From: a bacterium UBP2_UBA5202
GTDB taxonomy: Bacteria > Edwardsbacteria > AC1 > EtOH8
Assembly (NCBI GenBank): GCA_002412795.1
Contig: DHVS01000026.1
Coordinates: 159-64,158, forward strand
Length of the DNA stretch: 64,000 nucleotides
Reading direction: 5' to 3'
The position numbers and the translations under genes were made by a program. Within the stretch, counting starts at the first letter, position 1; each line of letters opens with the position of its first letter. Positions 35,126 to 43,566 of this stretch are shown here, piece by piece. The notes beneath the pieces were generated by a model. The model was not told the origin of the DNA, made no database searches, and saw only the letters and a list, made by a program, of their open reading frames with translations.

Positions 35126-35398
35126 TTAGCGCTTCTTGTTGAAGCAGTCCGAGCAAAGCACCGGACGGTCGCCGGTGGGCTTGAAGGGGACTTCGGCTTC
35201 GTTGCCGCATTCGGCGCAGGTCACCTTGAACAGCTGGCGCGGTCCGCGCTTGGAGTTCTTGTTAGCCTGACGGCAATCCGGGCAACGCTGGGGCTCATTC
35301 TGGAAGCCCTTCTGTTGGTAGAATTCCTGCTCGCCGGCAGTAAAGGTGAATGGCTTGCTGCAGTCTTTGCAGGCTAGGGTCTTGTCCGTGAAACTCAT
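35126..35398 (-). CDS. zinc-ribbon protein with CxxC-x17-CxxC motifs
   Basis: A 90-residue protein starting MSFTDKTLACKDCSKPFTF. It has two zinc ribbons: CKDC...CPDC and CAECG...CSDC. Very small proteins of this CxxC-x17-CxxC type are common and highly expressed; their role (probably RNA or ribosome binding) is not established. The frame stays open to 35461, but the ATG at 35398 follows CCAAGGAGAAAC, a strong ribosome-binding site. Promoter at 35509-35537, with a leader hairpin at 35438-35470. Confidence 0.88.
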   Translation of the reverse strand: MSFTDKTLACKDCSKPFTFTAGEQEFYQQKGFQNEPQRCPDCRQANKNSKRGPRQLFKVTCAECGNEAEVPFKPTGDRPVLCSDCFNKKR

Positions 35399-35437
35399 GT
35401 TTCTCCTTGGAATTGTGGGTTTTTTGTCCGGAGGAAT

Positions 35438-35470
35438 AAAAAAACCGTTTTGGTTTAACAACCGAAACGG
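35438..35470 (-). promoter_or_regulatory. intrinsic terminator inside the leader of the zinc-ribbon gene (candidate attenuator)
   Basis: On the minus strand CCGTTTCGGTT-GTTA-AACCAAAACGG is followed by TTTTTTTATT. It sits between the promoter (start near 35502) and the start codon (35398), so it should stop transcription unless read-through is regulated. Confidence 0.7.
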
Positions 35471-35508
35471 GATTCTACTTCTCCAAACGTTCTATTGTTA
35501 CTGTTGCA

Positions 35509-35537
35509 ATAATATCACAATAACCTCAACTTGTCAA
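35509..35537 (-). promoter_or_regulatory. promoter of the zinc-ribbon gene
   Basis: Minus-strand TTGACA (35532-35537), 17-bp spacer and TATTAT (35509-35514). Confidence 0.75.
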
Positions 35538-35713
35538 GGGGTAAATTGAAATATTTTAATATTTCTTGCTTTGGGAATTTTTGCCAGAATTCCCCTAAAT
35601 TGACAGGATTTACATGATTGGCCGGTTTTCCCTAATGCCGGAATATATTGCTCTGTTTTTTATGTAAACCCTGTCTCTCCCCCTATAAAAATAATCACAG
35701 GAAAAATCAATGG

Positions 35714-35742
35714 TTGACAGCGGCCTGTTTTTGGAATATAAT
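35714..35742 (+). promoter_or_regulatory. consensus promoter of the B12 uptake operon
   Basis: TTGACA (35714-35719), 17-bp spacer and TATAAT (35737-35742): a perfect sigma70 consensus. Transcription would begin near 35749, directly at the 5' edge of the cobalamin riboswitch. Confidence 0.9.
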
Positions 35743-35748
35743 TCCCTC

Positions 35749-35965
35749 TTCAAGGTGCCCCATCTTTTTTGGGGATAATCGGGAATCCCGTGTAAACCGG
35801 GAGCTGCCCCGCAACTGTGAACCTTATTTTGCCACAAAGACACAAAGGCACAAAGACAATCTTATTTATGCTCTGTGTCCATTGGGCAAAATGCCAAAGT
35901 TTATGCCACTGTTTTACGACGGGAAGGCGCTTTGGCAAAGGCAAGCCAGGAGACCGGCCTTGGAA
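35749..35965 (+). promoter_or_regulatory. cobalamin riboswitch
   Basis: Shows the conserved blocks of cobalamin aptamers: aaggtgcc at the 5' end, gggaatcccgtgtaaaccggg, gctgccccgcaactgtga (35802-35821), then gccactg and gggaaggcg (about 35905-35930) and aagccaggagaccggcc (35943-35959). About 80 nt between the gcaactgtga block and the gccactg block hold a CACAAAG-type dispersed repeat (35831-35857) closed by attttgcc/gggcaaaat. B12 binding would turn off the downstream transport genes. Confidence 0.95.
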
Positions 35966-36089
35966 GGGACTTGGAACTGGATCAATGGGATTTATTCATG
36001 AACCCCAAAAATCTATTCCTTGTTCCCTATTGGTTCTCCGGCTTCGCGGGAAGGCCGGGCTGAATGAAGCATTCGTTAAAAGATGCCAG

Positions 36090-36133
36090 CCCGTTCTTCC
36101 GGCTAAAAATGCCGGGGGAGCGGGTTTTTGTTT
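36090..36133 (+). terminator. riboswitch expression-platform terminator
   Basis: cccgttcttccggc pairs with gccgggggagcggg (36090-36103 with 36111-36124), followed by TTTTTGTTTT. It lies between the aptamer and btuF. An upstream competing hairpin around 36037-36061 (ccggcttcgcgggaaggccggg) may be the antiterminator partner. Confidence 0.8.
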
Positions 36134-36168
36134 TAAGAACAAATCACTAATAACGGACGCTGCCTGCC

Positions 36169-37059
36169 ATGAAGCGATCACTTTATTTCATCTTCCTGTT
36201 GTTTCTCCTGGGCTGCAGCGCCCAGCCCCGGCCGCAGATCAAAGGGTTCCTGACCATCACCGATGACCTGGGCCGCACCGTCAGCCTGGGCAATGCCCCG
36301 GTAAGGATCATCTCCTTTGCCCCCAGTATCACCGAGATGGTGTATGCACTGGGAGGGGAGGAACGGATTGTTGGAGTCACCGCCTGGTGCAACTGGCCGC
36401 CCCAAGCCAGGGAAAAGACCGGGGTCGGCGACATGATCAACCCCAACTTCGAGCGGATGGTCTCGCTGAAGCCGGACCTGGCCCTGATGATCGGCAGTGC
36501 CCCCAGTCCCCTGCTTAAGAAATTCGAAGCCCTGGACATTCCGGTGCTCTGCTTTAAGGACGAGACCGTGGCCGACATCCAAAGGGCCTTAAAAGTGCTG
36601 GGCCAGGTGCTGGAATGCCCCAGCCGGGCGGATTCTTTGAACCGGGAAATGGACCTTCAGCTGGCCGTCATCAAAACCGCGGTGGATCAAGTGGCTATGG
36701 AGAAAAGGCCGAAGGTCTTTGCCGAGCTGGGTTCCTCCCCCCTGTTCGCCGCCGGCGATTCCAGCTTCATCGGCCAGATGATATCCCTGGCCGGCGGTAT
36801 CAACATTACCGGAAACATTCCCTCATCCTACGCCGCGGTCAACCCGGAACTGGTGGTAAAGAACGATCCCGGCATCATCATCGTGCTCCATCCCCAGGCA
36901 TCAAGAAAAGAGATCGAACAGCGGCTGGGCTGGCAGAATGTCCCGGCCGTCAGAAACGGAAAGATCTACCCCGGGCTGGACCAGGACGTGATCCTGCGGC
37001 CCGGCCCCCGTTTTACCGAAGGATTAAAGATACTGCATGGGATATTTTATGCGCCGTGA
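36169..37059 (+). CDS. btuF: cobalamin-type ABC transporter substrate-binding lipoprotein
   Basis: A 296-residue periplasmic-binding protein of the BtuF/FhuD helical-backbone class. The signal ends in a lipobox (FLLGC), so it is lipid-anchored. Typical stretches are RIISFAPSITEMVYALGGEERIVGV and PKVFAELGSSPLFAAGDSSFIGQM. It would deliver cobalamin to BtuCD. It overlaps btuC by 23 bp and follows the B12 riboswitch, which supports the substrate. Confidence 0.92.
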   Translation: MKRSLYFIFLLFLLGCSAQPRPQIKGFLTITDDLGRTVSLGNAPVRIISFAPSITEMVYALGGEERIVGVTAWCNWPPQAREKTGVGDMINPNFERMVSLKPDLALMIGSAPSPLLKKFEALDIPVLCFKDETVADIQRALKVLGQVLECPSRADSLNREMDLQLAVIKTAVDQVAMEKRPKVFAELGSSPLFAAGDSSFIGQMISLAGGINITGNIPSSYAAVNPELVVKNDPGIIIVLHPQASRKEIEQRLGWQNVPAVRNGKIYPGLDQDVILRPGPRFTEGLKILHGIFYAP

Positions 37060-38017
37060 CATCAAAGCCTGGTATTACCTGGCTCCCTTAAGCCTGCTGA
37101 CCATCCTGCTGGGACTGGCTTCCGGGCCGGCCGGCTTCGGGCTGCTGGCTGACCACCAAGTGATGTCCATCCGTCTGCCCCGGGTGCTTTTGGGTCTGCT
37201 GGCCGGGGCCGGGCTGGCCTCGTCGGGCGCGGCACTGCAGGCAGCCCTGGGCAACCCGCTGGCCGAACCCTATCTGTTGGGCGTCTCCGGAGGCGCGGCC
37301 TTCGGAGCAGCTCTGGCCCTGCTGCTGGGGCTTTCGGCCGGGCTGGGCGGGGCTGTAGGCCTGCCCTTGTTCTCGCTGGCCTTCGGCCTTTTAGCCCTCT
37401 ATGTCGTCTACAGTTTGAGCAAAGTGGGGTCCAGGCTGCCGGCGGAGACGGTGATCCTCTCAGGAATAATAGTCAACGCCTTCTTCTCGGCCCTGATCAT
37501 GCTGCTTTTGGCTTTGGCCGGGCGCCAGCTGCAGGAGATGATCTATCTGTTGATGGGCAACCTAGGGATGATCTTCGGCGCCCAGAGTTTGTATCTGCTG
37601 TGGGTCTGCGCCGCCGTCATCATCCTCTGCACCGCCTACCTCTGGAGCCAGGGGCGCAATCTGGACCTGCTCTCTTTGGGGGAACAGCCGGCCCAAAGCC
37701 TGGGGCTTAAGGTGGAGAAGCTGAAGGTGCGGATACTTTTGGCCTCGGCCCTGATGGTGGCGGCGGTGGTCTCGCTGGCCGGGGTGATCGGCTTCGTGGG
37801 GCTGGTGGTCCCCCATCTGGCCCGGATGATTTCAGGTCCCAAAAATTCCCGGCTGCTTCCCCTGTCGGTGGTGCTGGGCGCAAACCTCTTGGTGCTGGCC
37901 GACGCCCTGGCCCGGACCATCGCCCCCCAGGAGATCCCGGTGGGAGTGATCACCTCGCTTTTGGGCGTGCCGTTCTTCATCTACCTGCTGCGGCGCAAAA
38001 AGAGGACAGCGTTATGA
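37037..38017 (+). CDS. btuC: FecCD/BtuC-family ABC permease
   Basis: A 326-residue permease with about ten hydrophobic helices and the family signatures VMSIRLPRVLLGLLAGAGLASSGAALQ and GVIGFVGLVVPHLARMISG. It forms the inner-membrane channel of the B12 importer. It overlaps btuF by 23 bp and btuD by 4 bp. Confidence 0.94.
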   Translation: MGYFMRRDIKAWYYLAPLSLLTILLGLASGPAGFGLLADHQVMSIRLPRVLLGLLAGAGLASSGAALQAALGNPLAEPYLLGVSGGAAFGAALALLLGLSAGLGGAVGLPLFSLAFGLLALYVVYSLSKVGSRLPAETVILSGIIVNAFFSALIMLLLALAGRQLQEMIYLLMGNLGMIFGAQSLYLLWVCAAVIILCTAYLWSQGRNLDLLSLGEQPAQSLGLKVEKLKVRILLASALMVAAVVSLAGVIGFVGLVVPHLARMISGPKNSRLLPLSVVLGANLLVLADALARTIAPQEIPVGVITSLLGVPFFIYLLRRKKRTAL

Positions 38018-38784
38018 TAACAGTAACAGATCTTTCTTACAGCTACGGCCCGTTAAAGGCATTGGACGGCGTCAGTTTTTCTCTGCCTAAAGGAAAGGTG
38101 GTGGGACTGTTGGGTCCCAACGGCTCCGGCAAAAGCACCCTCTGCCTGTGCCTGGCGGGGATATTGGATAAAAAAGGATCTGCCGGAGAAATTAAAATAT
38201 CGAGCCAGGACATGGGAAGTTTTGCCCCGGAAGAACTGGCCCTTCAGATGGCCGTGGTTTTTCAGGACAATGTATTTTCTTTTGACTTTACCGCCTACGA
38301 GATAGTGCTGATGGGCCGCAGCCCCTATTTAAGGCCCCTCCAGCCCGAGGGACCGGAGGATCACCAGATCGCCGAAAAGGCCATGCGCGACTGCGACTGC
38401 TTTGAGCTTAAAGATCGGCCCATCAGGAGTCTTTCGGGCGGCGAGCGCCAGCGGGTGGTGCTGGCCCGGGCTTTGGCGCAGGCCACGCCGGTCCTGCTTT
38501 TGGACGAGCCCACCAACCATCTGGATCTGAAGCACCAGAAACAGATCCTGTCGCTGGTGAGGGAACTGGCCGCAAACAAAGGAGTATTATCGGTGGTGGT
38601 GCTGCACGACCTTAACCTGGCCGGACAGTTCTGCGACCGCCTGCTGCTATTGGACCAGGGCCGCCTGGTTAAACAAGGAACCCCGGAGGAGGTGCTGACG
38701 CCGGAGACCTTGAACCCGGTCTACCAGATCAATGTTCATAAGATATACCATCCTGTGACTGGAAGCCCCCAGATAATAATCTAA
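38014..38784 (+). CDS. btuD: cobalamin/iron-siderophore-type ABC transporter ATPase
   Basis: A 256-residue ABC ATPase with Walker A (GPNGSGKST), signature LSGGERQRVVLARALA, Walker B LLLDEPTNHLD and the switch histidine in VVVLHDLNL. It pairs with the BtuC-like permease and is regulated by the upstream cobalamin riboswitch. Confidence 0.95.
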   Translation: MITVTDLSYSYGPLKALDGVSFSLPKGKVVGLLGPNGSGKSTLCLCLAGILDKKGSAGEIKISSQDMGSFAPEELALQMAVVFQDNVFSFDFTAYEIVLMGRSPYLRPLQPEGPEDHQIAEKAMRDCDCFELKDRPIRSLSGGERQRVVLARALAQATPVLLLDEPTNHLDLKHQKQILSLVRELAANKGVLSVVVLHDLNLAGQFCDRLLLLDQGRLVKQGTPEEVLTPETLNPVYQINVHKIYHPVTGSPQIII

Positions 38785-38802
38785 CCGTTTAAAATAAATA
38801 TT

Positions 38803-38970
38803 ATGCCAGAACAAAATACAAATTTCTCTGATACAAAAATACTGGATGAAATACTCGCCGCTATCCGCGACATAGACTACGGAGAGATCCTGATAACCAT
38901 TCATAACTCCAAAATCGTTCAGATAGAGAAGAGGGAGAAAAGAAGATTTACCCCCAAAGGAGGTACCTGA
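38803..38970 (+). CDS. YezD-like small protein (DUF2292)
   Basis: A 55-residue protein beginning MPEQNTNFSDTKILDEILAA. It contains the DUF2292 pattern DIDYGEILITIHNSKIVQIEK followed by basic residues. Homologues such as YezD often accompany sulfur or metal transport genes; their role is unknown. It starts 18 bp after btuD on the same strand and is likely part of the B12 operon. It is short, so automatic gene callers may miss it. Confidence 0.8.
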   Translation: MPEQNTNFSDTKILDEILAAIRDIDYGEILITIHNSKIVQIEKREKRRFTPKGGT

Positions 38971-39075
38971 GCATGTGAAATCTGTTCGTCCCAACTGAAA
39001 ATGCGACCGTAACAGACGGAGCTTAGATTGCCAATTTTTTCTGTCTACGACGATATAACTCTTGTACAGATTGTC

Positions 39076-39136
39076 ATTCCGGGCTTGACCCGGAATCCAG
39101 TAATTCCCTGGATTCCCGTTTTCACGGAATTACTGG
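39076..39136. repeat. palindromic intergenic repeat
   Basis: Two nested inverted repeats: attccggg/cccggaat (39076-39083 with 39089-39096) and ccagtaattcc/ggaattactgg (39097-39107 with 39126-39136). The wording 'gtcattccgggcttgacccggaatccag' matches a type of dispersed palindrome found in many bacterial genomes. Confidence 0.6.
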
Positions 39137-39223
39137 TTGTTTTGAGATTTATGTCGCTATGTATAAAGTGCCAACAACCGCCCACTGGACCACCAGAGGT
39201 TAAAAAGCCACACAAGGAGTATT

Positions 39224-41167
39224 TTGCCCATGTTGTTCTCATTAATAGCCGTTTTATTTATAACCGCAACAAATCCGGACAGCGCTTTTGTTTCTGCGGC
39301 CATCCCAGACAGCACGGCTGATTCAGTTGCGTCCCTGGACAGCGCCGCCGCCGTCAAGACGGGAGCGATGAAAGATTCCCTGGCTGTCTACATGCTTAAG
39401 GGAATGGTGGTCACCGCCACCCGGACCCCGCTGGCCGAGCGGTCCGCCCCGGCCTCGGTCTCGGTGATCGAGCCCGATCCCCTGACCCCGAATGTGGACG
39501 CCGCCAACCGCCTGTCCCAGACCGCCGGCGCCGCATTGGGCGGGACCGGAGGCATCGGCAGCGCCCTGACGCTTTCCATCCGGGGGGCGGCCGCCAACCA
39601 GGTGCTTTACCTGCTGGACGGCCTGCCGGTCAATTCGGCTCAGAACGGTTCTTACGATCTCAACCGGATTTTGAGCCAGGCCCAAAGGATCGAGATCGTG
39701 CGGGGGCCGGCCTCCAGCCTTTACGGGGCCAACGCCGTGGCCGGGGTGGTCAACATCATCACCCGGGATTCAAAACAGCTCAAACCGTATTCCAAAATAA
39801 ATTTTGAAAAAGGCGGTTCCAGTTCCCAGGTGTGGGAGGCCATGGTTTCCCGGCCTTTGGCCCAATGGGCCTCCATCTCCATGGGCGCCACCTGGAAGAA
39901 GACCGGAGGGCAAAGGGTCAATTCCGACTACGATGGAACAAATTACTTCTTGGACCTGTTCGCCCAACCTTATGAAAAGATCGAGACCAAACTGCGCTAC
40001 CAGGAATACAAGTCGCAGAACGGGGTGCCGGGACCGGATTCACTTTTTTATCCTGACTCACTTCGCTGGCTCTACCACCCCACACCCAATGACCGTCAAA
40101 AAGATTGGGGGAAGGATTTCAGTTGCAAAGTAAGTTATGACCAGAACAGCTTTGTGACCGTTTCCCGCAATTCCATCGAGAACATGAATTATTCTTACGT
40201 AACCAGCCGCAACTATACTCTGCAGACCAATGTGGACGGGCAATATCAACATTCATGGATGCCCCAGATAACCACCACGGCGGGGGCCGGTTACCAGATG
40301 GTGGAAAGCGACATCTCCAATGTGGGAACGCCGGAACTTCATCATAAAGCTGCCTTCTTGATCCAACAGATGGAACCGTTAAATGGCCTTTTGCTGGTGG
40401 GCAGCGTCAGGTACGACAAAGATTTCGCCTATCCTGCTCAAACCTCGCCCTCGGTTTCGCTTAACTATGGCTTTTTTGAAGGCTTAAATTTTTACGCCAG
40501 CTACGGCCAGGCCTTCCGGGCCCCCACCCTGAACGAGCTTTACTGGAAGGACGACGCTTGGATGATGTACGGCAATCCGGATCTCAAACCCGAGAAATCC
40601 AGCCAGCTTGAAGCCGGGATAAAGACGGACATTAAGGAGATTTCGGCATCCCTGTCCGCCTTTCGAAGAAACACGATTGACCTTATCATCTGGGATTATG
40701 ATCCTTTGACCTGGACGTCCAAAACCGCCAATCTCGGAAAGACCATGTCCCAGGGGGTTGAACTTCAGGCCAGCCACTCTCTTTTTGATCTGGTCACTTT
40801 GGGCATTAACTATACCTATTGTCTGACGGTACAGGATACCACTGACAAACCTGAGTTGCCCTACAAGCCCCAGCACCTGGCCAACGGCTCCATTACCATC
40901 AATGACATCCAGATCGTGCCCGACCTGAAGCTGGGCTGGAAGTTCTGGTCACAATATACTGGCATCCAGAAAGCCGGGAGCTATGATCCGGTGGACAACC
41001 TTCCGGCCTATAAAATCAGCAATCAGGTGCTTTCTTTAAAGATCGTCGATGCCCGGGTCTATTACAAGGTGGAGAACCTGTTCAACGCCGATTACCAGAC
41101 CCGCTACGGCTATCCCATGCCCCGCCGCACCCAGTCGTTCGGAGTGACTTTGGAGCTGTGGGACTGA
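39224..41167 (+). CDS. btuB: TonB-dependent outer-membrane receptor, BtuB-like
   Basis: A 647-residue receptor with a signal sequence, an N-terminal plug (about 75-185: TLSIRGAAANQVLYLLDGLPVN, IEIVRGPASSLYGANAVAGVVNIITR) and a C-terminal 22-strand barrel ending in an aromatic terminus (SFGVTLELWD). The start is TTG at 39224, 4 nt past AAGGAG, or ATG at 39230, 10 nt past it. BtuB assignment rests on its place downstream of the riboswitch-controlled btuFCD genes; a siderophore substrate is possible. Confidence 0.9.
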   Translation: MPMLFSLIAVLFITATNPDSAFVSAAIPDSTADSVASLDSAAAVKTGAMKDSLAVYMLKGMVVTATRTPLAERSAPASVSVIEPDPLTPNVDAANRLSQTAGAALGGTGGIGSALTLSIRGAAANQVLYLLDGLPVNSAQNGSYDLNRILSQAQRIEIVRGPASSLYGANAVAGVVNIITRDSKQLKPYSKINFEKGGSSSQVWEAMVSRPLAQWASISMGATWKKTGGQRVNSDYDGTNYFLDLFAQPYEKIETKLRYQEYKSQNGVPGPDSLFYPDSLRWLYHPTPNDRQKDWGKDFSCKVSYDQNSFVTVSRNSIENMNYSYVTSRNYTLQTNVDGQYQHSWMPQITTTAGAGYQMVESDISNVGTPELHHKAAFLIQQMEPLNGLLLVGSVRYDKDFAYPAQTSPSVSLNYGFFEGLNFYASYGQAFRAPTLNELYWKDDAWMMYGNPDLKPEKSSQLEAGIKTDIKEISASLSAFRRNTIDLIIWDYDPLTWTSKTANLGKTMSQGVELQASHSLFDLVTLGINYTYCLTVQDTTDKPELPYKPQHLANGSITINDIQIVPDLKLGWKFWSQYTGIQKAGSYDPVDNLPAYKISNQVLSLKIVDARVYYKVENLFNADYQTRYGYPMPRRTQSFGVTLELWD

Positions 41168-41184
41168 CCGACCATTGGCACCTA

Positions 41185-41214
41185 AAGCCCGGCCTTAAAT
41201 TTATGGCCGGGCTT
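41185..41214 (+). terminator. terminator-like hairpin after the TonB receptor
   Basis: aagcccggcc (41185-41194) and ggccgggctt (41205-41214) form a 10-bp stem followed by a short T-poor tail (caatatttag). Confidence 0.6.
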
Positions 41215-41225
41215 CAATATTTAGT

Positions 41226-41254
41226 TTGACTTATCCCCCTGCTTTGTATAAAAT
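41226..41254 (+). promoter_or_regulatory. promoter of purN-lnt
   Basis: TTGACT (41226-41231), 17-bp spacer and TAAAAT (41249-41254). The predicted start point coincides with the purN ATG at 41261, so the transcript may be leaderless. Confidence 0.65.
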
Positions 41255-41260
41255 TGAACC

Positions 41261-41890
41261 ATGGAACAGAAATTGAAAATAGCCTGCCTGGTCTCGGGCG
41301 GGGGCACCAACCTTCAGGCCATCATCGACAACATCGAGGCCGGAAAGCTGAAGGCCGAAATTGCCGCCGTGATATCAAATGTTCCCGGGGCCGGGGCCTT
41401 GGAGCGGGCCAAAAAACACGGCCTGCCGGCTTTCGTGGTCAATCACAGGGATTTTGCCACCCGCGAGCTGTTCGACCGGGAACTGGCCGCCATCATCGAC
41501 CGTCAGGGGGCAACCCTGGTCTGCCTCTGCGGGTTCATGCGGATCTTCAGCCCCTTCTTCGTGGAGCATTACCCCGGCCGGGTCATCAACATCCACCCCG
41601 CCCTGCTGCCCGACTTCGGAGGCAAGGGATTCTACGGCCACCGGGTCCACGAGGCGGTGCTGGCTGCGGGCAGGACCCAAACCGGCTGCACCGTCCATTT
41701 TGTGGACAGGGAGGTGGACCACGGCCCCATCATTCTTCAGCGCACCGTGCCGGTCCTGGTGGACGATACACCGGAGACCTTGGCCGAAAGGGTTTTGCAT
41801 GAAGAGCATATAGCCTATTCCCAGGCCATCGAGCTTTTTGCCCAGAACCGGCTGGAGATCAAGGACAGAAAGGTCCTGATAAAACCATGA
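41261..41890 (+). CDS. purN: phosphoribosylglycinamide formyltransferase
   Basis: A 209-residue GART of normal size. It has the SGGGTNLQAIID phosphate-binding loop, the catalytic NIHPALLPDF motif (Asn and His) and the conserved Asp in DHGPIILQ. It uses 10-formyl-THF to make FGAR in purine synthesis. No ribosome-binding site precedes the ATG and the promoter lies directly upstream. It overlaps lnt by 4 bp. Confidence 0.97.
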   Translation: MEQKLKIACLVSGGGTNLQAIIDNIEAGKLKAEIAAVISNVPGAGALERAKKHGLPAFVVNHRDFATRELFDRELAAIIDRQGATLVCLCGFMRIFSPFFVEHYPGRVINIHPALLPDFGGKGFYGHRVHEAVLAAGRTQTGCTVHFVDREVDHGPIILQRTVPVLVDDTPETLAERVLHEEHIAYSQAIELFAQNRLEIKDRKVLIKP

Positions 41891-43446
41891 TCCAAAAACG
41901 ATCCATGCAATTCATGTCAGCAGGTCTCACCAGCCTGCTTTTATTTTCGGCCTTCCCCCTGCTGACCGTTTGGCCACTGGCTTTCGTCTGCCTGATCCCC
42001 CTGATGTCCGCGGTCAAAGGGCTTTCGGCCAGAAAGACCTTCCTTTACTCCTGGCTTTCGGGAACGCTTTTTTACATCGGCCTGCTGCACTGGATAGTCT
42101 TCAACCCCGCGGTGGAGGGCTGGGTAAAGCCTCTGCTCTATCTAGGGGTGGTGCTGATAGGGTTCTATCTCTCGTTGTACTTTGCCCTGAGCTTTGCCCT
42201 GGCCAAATGGCTGGCCGCCAGGACCAGGATGCCCTTCTGGGCCTGGCTGGCAATATGCATTCCAACGCTTGATCTGCTGCGCAGCCAGGGATTGCTGGGA
42301 TTTCCCTGGGGCAGCCTGGGATACGCGCTTGTCCCCTGGACAAATGGGATTCAGATGGCCTCGCTGACCGGAGTTTACGGCCTGACCTGCTGGGCGGTAA
42401 TGGCCAACGGCCTGCTGTTTGATCTGGGTTCAAGGATATGGGGCCGGCGGGCCGGTTTGTCAGAAACATTCAGAAAGCCCAAAACGATTGCAATGGCCCT
42501 GGGTTTGGTTTTGCTGCTTGGGCTGCCCCCCTGGCTGGGAAGCCTGGCCGTCCGCTCGGTGGATAAACTGTCTTCAAGCTCGCCCCGGTTGAATACCGCC
42601 CTGATCCAGGGCAACATCCAGCAGGGCCTGCGCTGGGACCGGGAATTCCAGCGTTTCAATTTTGAGGAATATAAAAGACTGACACTGGAAGCCTCCGCCC
42701 AAAAGGTTGGCCTGGTGGTATGGCCGGAAACGGCCCTGCCGTTTTACCTGAGATTCCAGCCCCAGTACGGCAACCAGATGCGGCAGCTGGCGGACGGGAC
42801 AAATTCCCTGATCCTTACCGGCGTCCCGGACATGGCCGTGGATGAAAACGAAAAGGAACTGTACTTCAACGCCGCCTTCCTCTTTGCCCCCGGCCGGGGG
42901 CTGTTGGGCAGTTATGCCAAAAGCCGGCTGGTGCCCTTCGGCGAAACTTTCCCCTTAAAGGACAATATTCCGTTTTTAAAGAACGTCAATTTCGGCGAGG
43001 GGGAATGGACCGCGGGCTCCGATACCATTGTGTTTGAAACGCCAGAGGCCGCACTGTCCTGCCTGATCTGCTTCGAGTCCATCTTCCCCGGGATCGCCCG
43101 GAAACAGGTAAATAGAGGATCTAAGATCCTGGTCAACATCACCAACGACGGCTGGTTCGGGCGCTCCGGGGCCGCCATGCAGCACGCCCAGATGGCCGTC
43201 CTGCGGGCGGTGGAGAACCGCCGGGCCGTGGCCCGCTGCGCCAACTCCGGCATTTCCATGTTCATCCTGCCTACGGGAAAGGTTCTGCAGCCCACCCCGC
43301 TGTATCAGCAGACCGTGACGGTGGAGTCGCTGCCGTTGCTTTCCGTCAGGACGTTTTACGGCCGTTTCGGGGACGTGTTCCAGTATGGCCTTATCCTGAT
43401 CATAGCCCTTGGAGCCCTGATCCCCTTGGTCAAAAAGCGGCCTTAA
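41887..43446 (+). CDS. lnt: apolipoprotein N-acyltransferase
   Basis: A 519-residue inner-membrane enzyme with about six N-terminal helices and a nitrilase-like periplasmic domain. The catalytic triad is visible: E281 (VVWPETALPF), K345 (SYAKSRLVPFGE) and C395 (CLICFESIF). It adds the third acyl chain to lipoproteins, a step needed for Lol transport in Gram-negatives. It overlaps purN by 4 bp and ends before a strong terminator. Confidence 0.97.
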   Translation: MIQKRSMQFMSAGLTSLLLFSAFPLLTVWPLAFVCLIPLMSAVKGLSARKTFLYSWLSGTLFYIGLLHWIVFNPAVEGWVKPLLYLGVVLIGFYLSLYFALSFALAKWLAARTRMPFWAWLAICIPTLDLLRSQGLLGFPWGSLGYALVPWTNGIQMASLTGVYGLTCWAVMANGLLFDLGSRIWGRRAGLSETFRKPKTIAMALGLVLLLGLPPWLGSLAVRSVDKLSSSSPRLNTALIQGNIQQGLRWDREFQRFNFEEYKRLTLEASAQKVGLVVWPETALPFYLRFQPQYGNQMRQLADGTNSLILTGVPDMAVDENEKELYFNAAFLFAPGRGLLGSYAKSRLVPFGETFPLKDNIPFLKNVNFGEGEWTAGSDTIVFETPEAALSCLICFESIFPGIARKQVNRGSKILVNITNDGWFGRSGAAMQHAQMAVLRAVENRRAVARCANSGISMFILPTGKVLQPTPLYQQTVTVESLPLLSVRTFYGRFGDVFQYGLILIIALGALIPLVKKRP

Positions 43447-43469
43447 TATTCCCAGACACAGAACATCAG

Positions 43470-43500
43470 GACGCCGGCAAGTTTGCCGGCGTCTTTTTTA
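43470..43500 (+). terminator. intrinsic terminator after lnt
   Basis: gacgccggcaa pairs with ttgccggcgtc, followed by tttttta. Confidence 0.9.
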
Positions 43501-43566
43501 TATTTAAGGGGAATAAACTCCCGCCTTAGCTGGTATATTCTACAGAACAAAAAAGGAGCAAACATC

